A DNA stretch of 64,000 nt from Callorhinus ursinus. Its lineage: Eukaryota; Chordata; Mammalia; Carnivora; Otariidae. How positions within the stretch are numbered: position 1 is the first letter of the stretch; each line of letters opens with the position of its first letter. The translations under genes and the position numbers were made by a program. Below, piece by piece: positions 57,801-64,000 of the stretch. The stretch covers positions 8,447,945-8,511,944 of the forward strand of contig NW_020312788.1 in assembly GCF_003265705.1 (NCBI RefSeq), in the 5' to 3' direction. The notes beneath the pieces are model-generated. The model did not search any database and was not told the DNA's origin. It was given only the letters and a program-made list of their open reading frames with translations.

Positions 57801-59087
57801 CGGTTAAGGAAAAAGAAGATACTTGTAGTTTTGAGGAGTTGTACGCTGTCTCTCTCCAGAGAAGTTTTATTGAAAATATACTTTGTGTGTTTTTCGACCA
57901 TTTCTATTTCTAGCCCTGAATGTGTGACACTCGGACTAGTTTTAAGTAGCTAAAGGCTACTTTAATGCAATTTATTTAGTGCATTTGGGAGCTTTAGCAC
58001 GAAGTGATAATTATGTAACAAGTATAAATATGAAATGTTATTAATTGTAAAAACATTATTTAACGGAACTCGTGCCCTAATAATACCCCAACTCCTTGAT
58101 TTTTATTTCATTTTCCAATCATGAGCAATTGAGCTACAGTGCTAAGACCTGATTGTACCTAAGATTACTTGATGGTTATCAAATTCTGGGAGGCGAATTG
58201 TAACAGCCCCACTTTAACTAATGGCAAGCCAGGCTCACAGGAACCTCAACAGCAAATTTCTTAAGTCCTGATTCCAGAGCCGACGTTTGTTGCTATCTTT
58301 TATTTACTTTTACCAGTTTAGCAATAGTTCTGATCCTTGTGGGTAAGATTGCATAAGTCCTTGGCAATAAACTGTAAAGAGGGAAGTCTTCCCTAGAGGG
58401 GGAAAAAAAAGATTTTCAAAAGGAACTGATACTGAGTACTGAAAACCAGACATCAGGATTAACAAATTAAGGGAATGCTCTTGCCGTTCATCCTAACTGT
58501 AACTTTTTGATGGAAGCTTAGTTTAATTGTAGCAAAGGAAAACATTTATTTCCAACCTCACATAAGCTTCCAGTACAACTGCAATGCTAGGCTTTAATGA
58601 GATTCTTTTTGAGCAAATTCTTTTTGAGATTTTTAAAGTTATGTTTATCACTGAACTGTTATTTTCATAACTGATTAACAGAACCATGTACTTTATTAAT
58701 TTTTTATACTTTATTAATTCCCTACCAGATTATGTTAAAATAACTCAGTGGTTACTATATAATACTTTGTGTTTCAATGCCATTATCAAGCGTAGATTTT
58801 CTTTTCTTGGGCAAAATTTCCATGTGGGGGGACAACAAAAGTGATAAATGTTTACAAGTTTGTATTTACTCTCATATCGGACATGCGGTAAAGTAGGTAC
58901 ATGCGTTTGATTCACTACCCAGCAGCTGCTCATCCATAGTGGGGTTTTTAAATGTTGCTTTTGCCAGAAACTCTTACCTTTTCTTCATAATCATCTGGGT
59001 GTGCCTTTTCCACTTGCACTGAACTGTATGTACTGTGTGCTGTAGAGGTGTGCAGTTAAAATACGTTTATTCTCAGAAATATTTTAA

Positions 59088-59228
<141 letters not shown>

Positions 59229-59689
59229 TAACTGTTGTGTAAACCTTAAAAACTGTGAAATAAGACGCCATATAGTGGAAAGCATGGGGGCTGTTCGTAC
59301 CCTCCCTAATGGATTTATGCAATTAAAGCAATTCTTTTCTACAGTTGAAGTCATTTTGGAACTTTGCCATTCACTTTCTTTAAAAGTATAACTTATAAAA
59401 GTCTTAGACTCAAGCTCTCTCATTTTTGGTCCAGTCCTTATCTTTTTTGGTGTAGATAAGAATATGCATATGCCACATTCCATAGAGTCAGGTCATCTGT
59501 TTTCTTTATGCCCTCTGTTTCAGTTAAGTCGACTGCATTTAAGTCATGTATGCAGTTTGGTACGTGTGTTCCCGTACCCTACTTTTTTTTTTTTTTAATC
59601 AAAATACATTTTAAATGAAAAAAATTAACATGGTCAGTAAGAAGATTGTGACTCTAGATTAACTGCAGGTAAGAAGAGTCCTTTTACTT

Positions 59690-59840
59690 TTTATTTTTTA
59701 AGTTTTATTTTAATTAAATTCAATTAATTAACATAGAACATATTATTAGTTTCAGAGGTAGAGTTTAGTGATTCATCAGTTGCATAGAACACCCAGTGCT
59801 CATTACATCACATGCCCTCCTTAATGCCCATCACCCAGTT
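59690..59840 (-). repeat. Carnivoran L1 3' UTR, antisense, truncated
   Basis: AATTAACATAGAACATATTA, GTGATTCATCAGTTGCATAG, CACCCAGTGCTCATTACATC and TAATGCCCATCACCCAGTTA match the start of the copy at 38455. Confidence 0.8.
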
Positions 59841-60774
59841 AACAGGAGTCCTTTTAAAATTAAAAATTAAAAATTACACATGAAGTTAAAAGAATTTCAA
59901 TTTGTCTAAATAGCCCTTGCATAGAAGTAGAGTTTCCAAAAAATATTTTTGTCACTAAATGAGGACTTTATTAGGTGTTTCCCAAATTACTCTATTAGTT
60001 GGATATCACACCAACAATAAATGAGAGCGCCTCTTCCCAGTCCCACACTTCAGCAATACTTCCTGTTCTCAGATTGCCTAAATTCTGTCAGTCTGGTCAA
60101 TTTCCTATTGCTTCTTCCTGTTGTTTGAATGTGCAATTCCAATGATTACTACTGAACTAAAATGTTAACATTTTCTAAGAAGAGGTGATAGATCCTTGGG
60201 TATCTGTTGTAGACCTTTCCATATTTGTCTGTGCGTTTGAACTATTTCATAATTAGAATTAACAAATTATAAGCAAACAAAAAACGCTTTGCAATGTGGC
60301 CAGCTAAGAATCAGTAGGAAACTGGCAAATTAAGAAACACAAATTACTTTATTATTCATTTGTTCTCTGATTGAGTTGTAGAAAACACTTGGAAAATATT
60401 GTGTACGTCAGATTCCCCTGCATTGTCAGAAGAATTACAGAAATTTAGCTAGAAGAGTCCTTAAGGGACAAAATCATTTACATAAAAGAGGTGATCTGCC
60501 CTAAAAGCTTTCCAGGATTTTAAAGGGTTAATTCATTTTCTGTTTACTGCACTCAGTGTTTATTAAGTTATTGCCCTGTGCTTATTTCTGTGGGTTGTAT
60601 TTGATTTTTCCATACTTGTTATACAGTTGTTAGATTTAATAATTAAAATTTCTATTAAATGTTTTTGATGTTAGAACTCAAAATATGCTCTAGCTAAATT
60701 TAAAGTCTTTATGGTTGTTTTAAGCTTCTGGACCTCATCCTAATTTTTGTTTGTCTAAGTAAGGGCTTTTCAAC

Positions 60775-60850
60775 AATATTCATTCATTCAATAAATATTA
60801 AATGGGTATCCTCTATGTGCTGGGCATTTTGTCTATTTAACGCTGTTAGC
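60775..60850 (-). repeat. L2-like fragment, antisense
   Basis: TTCATTCATTCAATAAATAT followed by CTCTATGTGCTGGGCATTTT resembles the antisense L2 3' end. Confidence 0.5.
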
Positions 60851-61889
60851 AAATGTAACTATTTGCTGATTTTCAGTCCTCAATGTGGCATGAAAGACGT
60901 GATAAATCTGAACTCAACCTACTTTTAAAAAGCAAATACATTTTCAAAGGCAAATACATTTGAAGACAAACACATTTTCAGAGGACACCCACTGATGTTC
61001 TAGATGGGGTCAGTGCTTAGAAACAAAGAATTACTTTGCATAGCGGGTAGTAAAATTCTAAATTTATAAAATTATGAAATTCTTTTCCCTCAGGTACATG
61101 ATATAGACTGAAGTAGAAATCAATGCAGAAAAAAGGATTAGATAAACTGCAAATTGGTAAACATATATTGAATTTCTGAAAAGCATTACAATGTTTGGGA
61201 TAATATTTTAACTTTTGAAGTTGACATCAAAGGGACTCTATCCCATATGTCCTTTGTCCACCTTCAACAATTACATAGTGGGACATAAGGATCATGGATG
61301 TGACCCACTACCATAACACTATGTTCCTCTGTAGAAGTGTTACATCATAGTAAAACATATTAATGATGCTCTTAAAGTTTAAAAATTCTCATTATGCTAT
61401 GGAAGGCTTTTTTGTTTTTCTGTCTCTCATTTTTAGAGAGATATACTGCATCTCACAAAGTGGCAATATATTTGGCAATACACATTGGCCTGATATGTAG
61501 AAAGTGTTTCCTTACTATTTTGAGGTAGTACCTATTAATATTTGTCCGGCTGGAATGGCGTATTTTTCCGTAGTTACATACTATAGGTAAAGGAATACTT
61601 TGTCGATTTCAAACACATGCAGTGACAGACCTTTTCTCTCCAAGAATAACTCAGCTGTCAAAATCAATGTGAGAATGAAATGTGCCACATGGTGTAGTTC
61701 CAATAAAATGTTATTATTTAAGTCCTATTGATTTTATTTTTTGACCACTTATATGGTATAGTATAATTTCCAGGTCTTCAATCAATATTTCTTGTGGAGG
61801 AAGGGCACAATGTTATTCAAAGCTTGTGCATATTTTAAATACCACATTCATTATTGCATTTAATTGATTTTGCTTTTTCAAAGCAAGCC

Positions 61890-61925
61890 AAAAAGAAACA
61901 AAAAAACAAACAAACAAAAACCCAA
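61890..61925 (+). repeat. (AAAC)n short repeat
   Basis: An AAAAACAAACAAACAAAAACC tract in IFIH1 intron 4. Confidence 0.75.
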
Positions 61926-62284
61926 ACATTTCTTTTATAAAGGAAATTGGCTCCTAGCTCATTGACACCAGCTCAGTTCTCTCCTTCTGGTGACAGAGAA
62001 GAGAAAATTCTCTTCTCGTTGCTTATGTGGATAAATTCTTCCATCCCTATGTCAGAGGATGTGATAAGGCAAGAATCAGGCTGAATATTTAGCACTCACC
62101 CAGCTCTTCTTTGGATGCTGTTCTCACAATGAATCCAACTCTCATTTTTTTTTTCCATGTTCACTCTGTGTGCTTCCCTTTCAAACTTGGGGCTACCTAT
62201 CAAGTTTCCCGGACTTGACTCAAAAGTACAGATGCGAATTGAGCTATCTATCTAATAGCCAGACATTTTCGGTGGCAGCATTAT

Positions 62285-62390
62285 AGTACTTTAGACTCTG
62301 AAGTCCTTGGACACAAGGACTATATTCCTGGGACTGCATGGCATGTAATAGGCACCCCGTAAATATTTGCTGCAGAATGAACTAGTGGTA
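62285..62390 (+). repeat. L2-like 3' end
   Basis: GTCCTTGGACACAAGGACTA, then GCATGTAATAGGCACCCCGT and AAATATTTGCTGCAGAATGA, is sense L2 3' text. Confidence 0.55.
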
Positions 62391-63941
62391 CATGATGAGT
62401 TAAGTAGCAGAGAAACAACATGAGTTTGGCTCCAGAATCAAATTTTGAACATGAATGCCCTTTTAACATCTTAACTCATCTTACATGTATTAGTACAATA
62501 AATATCTAACATGCATAAGTGGTATCGATGTTTTACTCATTTGACTTCGTCTTAGATTACTTGGGGAAGAGACAGAAAATTGCTCTAAGTTTCCCTTTTT
62601 ATTTTGTGTTACCCAAGGATATAGTAGTAAGCATGAAAAACAAAAAGGGAAACTGATTATTTAAAGAGGTACCTGCAACTATTACGAGGGAAGCAGAATT
62701 TTATTATTTTTTTAAATCCATGCAAAAATATACCAAGAGTGAAATTAAAGGGAATTTGCTAATCTTTTTTTAAGGAATTTCCTAGATTAAATATCAATTT
62801 AGCAAAAGTAAATTCCTGGATCTTGGTATTAAACACAATTTAAAGTACATCTTCCTTTGCAAATATTCTTGCTTTTTTGGAAAAGTTAGGTAATCGATGC
62901 TGGGAATATAGGTGGAATATTAGGGTTTTGATCATCTAGAAAAGCCACTTAGCAGAGAAGTAAAGATATTCTTAAATAAATTTGAACCTTACATAAATAT
63001 AATAGACGATGAATGATTATGATTGCTGTAGAGTTCAAAGCAAGCATGTAGGCAAACTTGTAAATGTATTTCTTTAAATGCTGGTGATCTTAAATGGGTT
63101 TTTCCTGAAAATCATATTAAATGAATCAGCAGATGATCCAAAGATAACTTAAATGCATTGCTTCTTTGTTTATTCATCTATACAGAAGGGAAATTTCCTG
63201 CCAGGTTAGTAGATGACTCTTACTAAGTGATATTTGGTGTGAATTTTCCTACCTGTGCAAATAGTACCTATCACAACAAGCTAAAACCCATTTAAATAGA
63301 ATCATCCAATTGTTGAAATGGAACCATCAGCAACTTTTGTGAAGTTAATGGGATTTTGTTAGTTTAGTTTTATTGCAATCATCGATAAGAGAAGGAACAC
63401 TTCATGTGTAATGAAGTACTAAGTGCTGTCATTTCATTTTTTCTTATGATTACAGAAAGCAAAAGATGGGCTTTTAAATTGATATAATATTTATTTTACT
63501 GCATTCCACATGATAGATTATGCATTTTTAGATTGTTTTCCCCTGGCCAACATAGATAAATATGATCACTTTTAAACAAAGTATGTTTAAACCAAGATGT
63601 GTTGTAACAATTTTATTCTAATGTTCAAAAAGTTAATACATGTTAGTACTTTATGAGAATTTTAACTTTAGAAATCTATGTTAATTGGAAATATTTTTAA
63701 TATATCACACTCTGAGTTTCAGGAAAATATGAATACATGGAGAATACATATAAGGAAGTGATAAAGATCACAATTTAAAACTAAATGCCAAAATTAGTCA
63801 CAAGTCAGTTTAAATCAACAAAATCATTTTTTATCTTTTAATGACAACATATCAGTTAAAGGCTTACATGGGAGGAGTTTTTCCCCTTCTCCCTAAATAG
63901 GGCTTCGTTTAATCTACCTACCTCACATGGCAAAAATAGGA

Positions 63942-64000
63942 TTTTTGTTTTGTTTTGTTTTGCCATTTTAGATATTTGAGATAGGTAGGTAGGTAGATAG
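63942..64000 (+). repeat. (TTTTG)n and (TAGG)n simple repeats at the right edge
   Basis: A TTTTG tract (about 63942-63962) is followed by TAGGTAGGTAGG and TAGATAG at 63981-64000, which may continue beyond the window. Confidence 0.85.

Overview
This is a nuclear window from a carnivoran mammal. About twenty tRNA-derived CAN (SINEC) elements carry the CCTGGGTGGCTCAG head, an internal CT-rich tract and an AATAAA-rich tail. The head type seen (GTCGTTAAGCGTCTGCC) is not the canid SINEC_Cf type, so a non-canid caniform such as a bear, pinniped or musteloid fits best. That species inference is mine. Two real genes are present, arranged head to head. No prokaryotic, plasmid or phage features occur.

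Left part (1-11.8 kb, minus strand): the 5' portion of GCA (grancalcin, a penta-EF-hand calcium-binding protein). I rebuilt three coding exons from splice sites and reading phase: exon 1 at 11455-11481, exon 2 at 9421-9585 and exon 3 at 1726-1795. The remaining exons lie beyond the left edge. A CpG island and three CCAAT boxes lie upstream of exon 1.

Middle part (11.8-33.2 kb): about 21 kb of intergenic DNA. It holds CAN SINEs, ERV-type LTRs, an MLT1 LTR fragment, L2 and MIR relics, a small LINE-1 ORF2 fragment and a palindromic DNA-transposon relic. I see no gene here.

Right part (33.2-64 kb, plus strand): the 5' portion of IFIH1 (MDA5, the cytosolic long-dsRNA sensor). A CpG-rich promoter carries two interferon-response-type motifs. 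Exons 1-4 (33858-34310, 41541-41709, 46029-46175, 59116-59220) encode both CARDs and most of the linker before the helicase. Exon 5 onward, including the helicase and C-terminal RNA-binding domain, lies past the right edge. The four exons join in one open frame.

The gene order matches my memory of the human 2q24 locus, where GCA and IFIH1 are also divergent. No new biological system is evident. The observations most worth checking are the GAAA arrays in the IFIH1 promoter, the uniformly antisense orientation of all seven recognised younger retroelements in the IFIH1 introns, the candidate CTCF motifs, and several tandem duplications.
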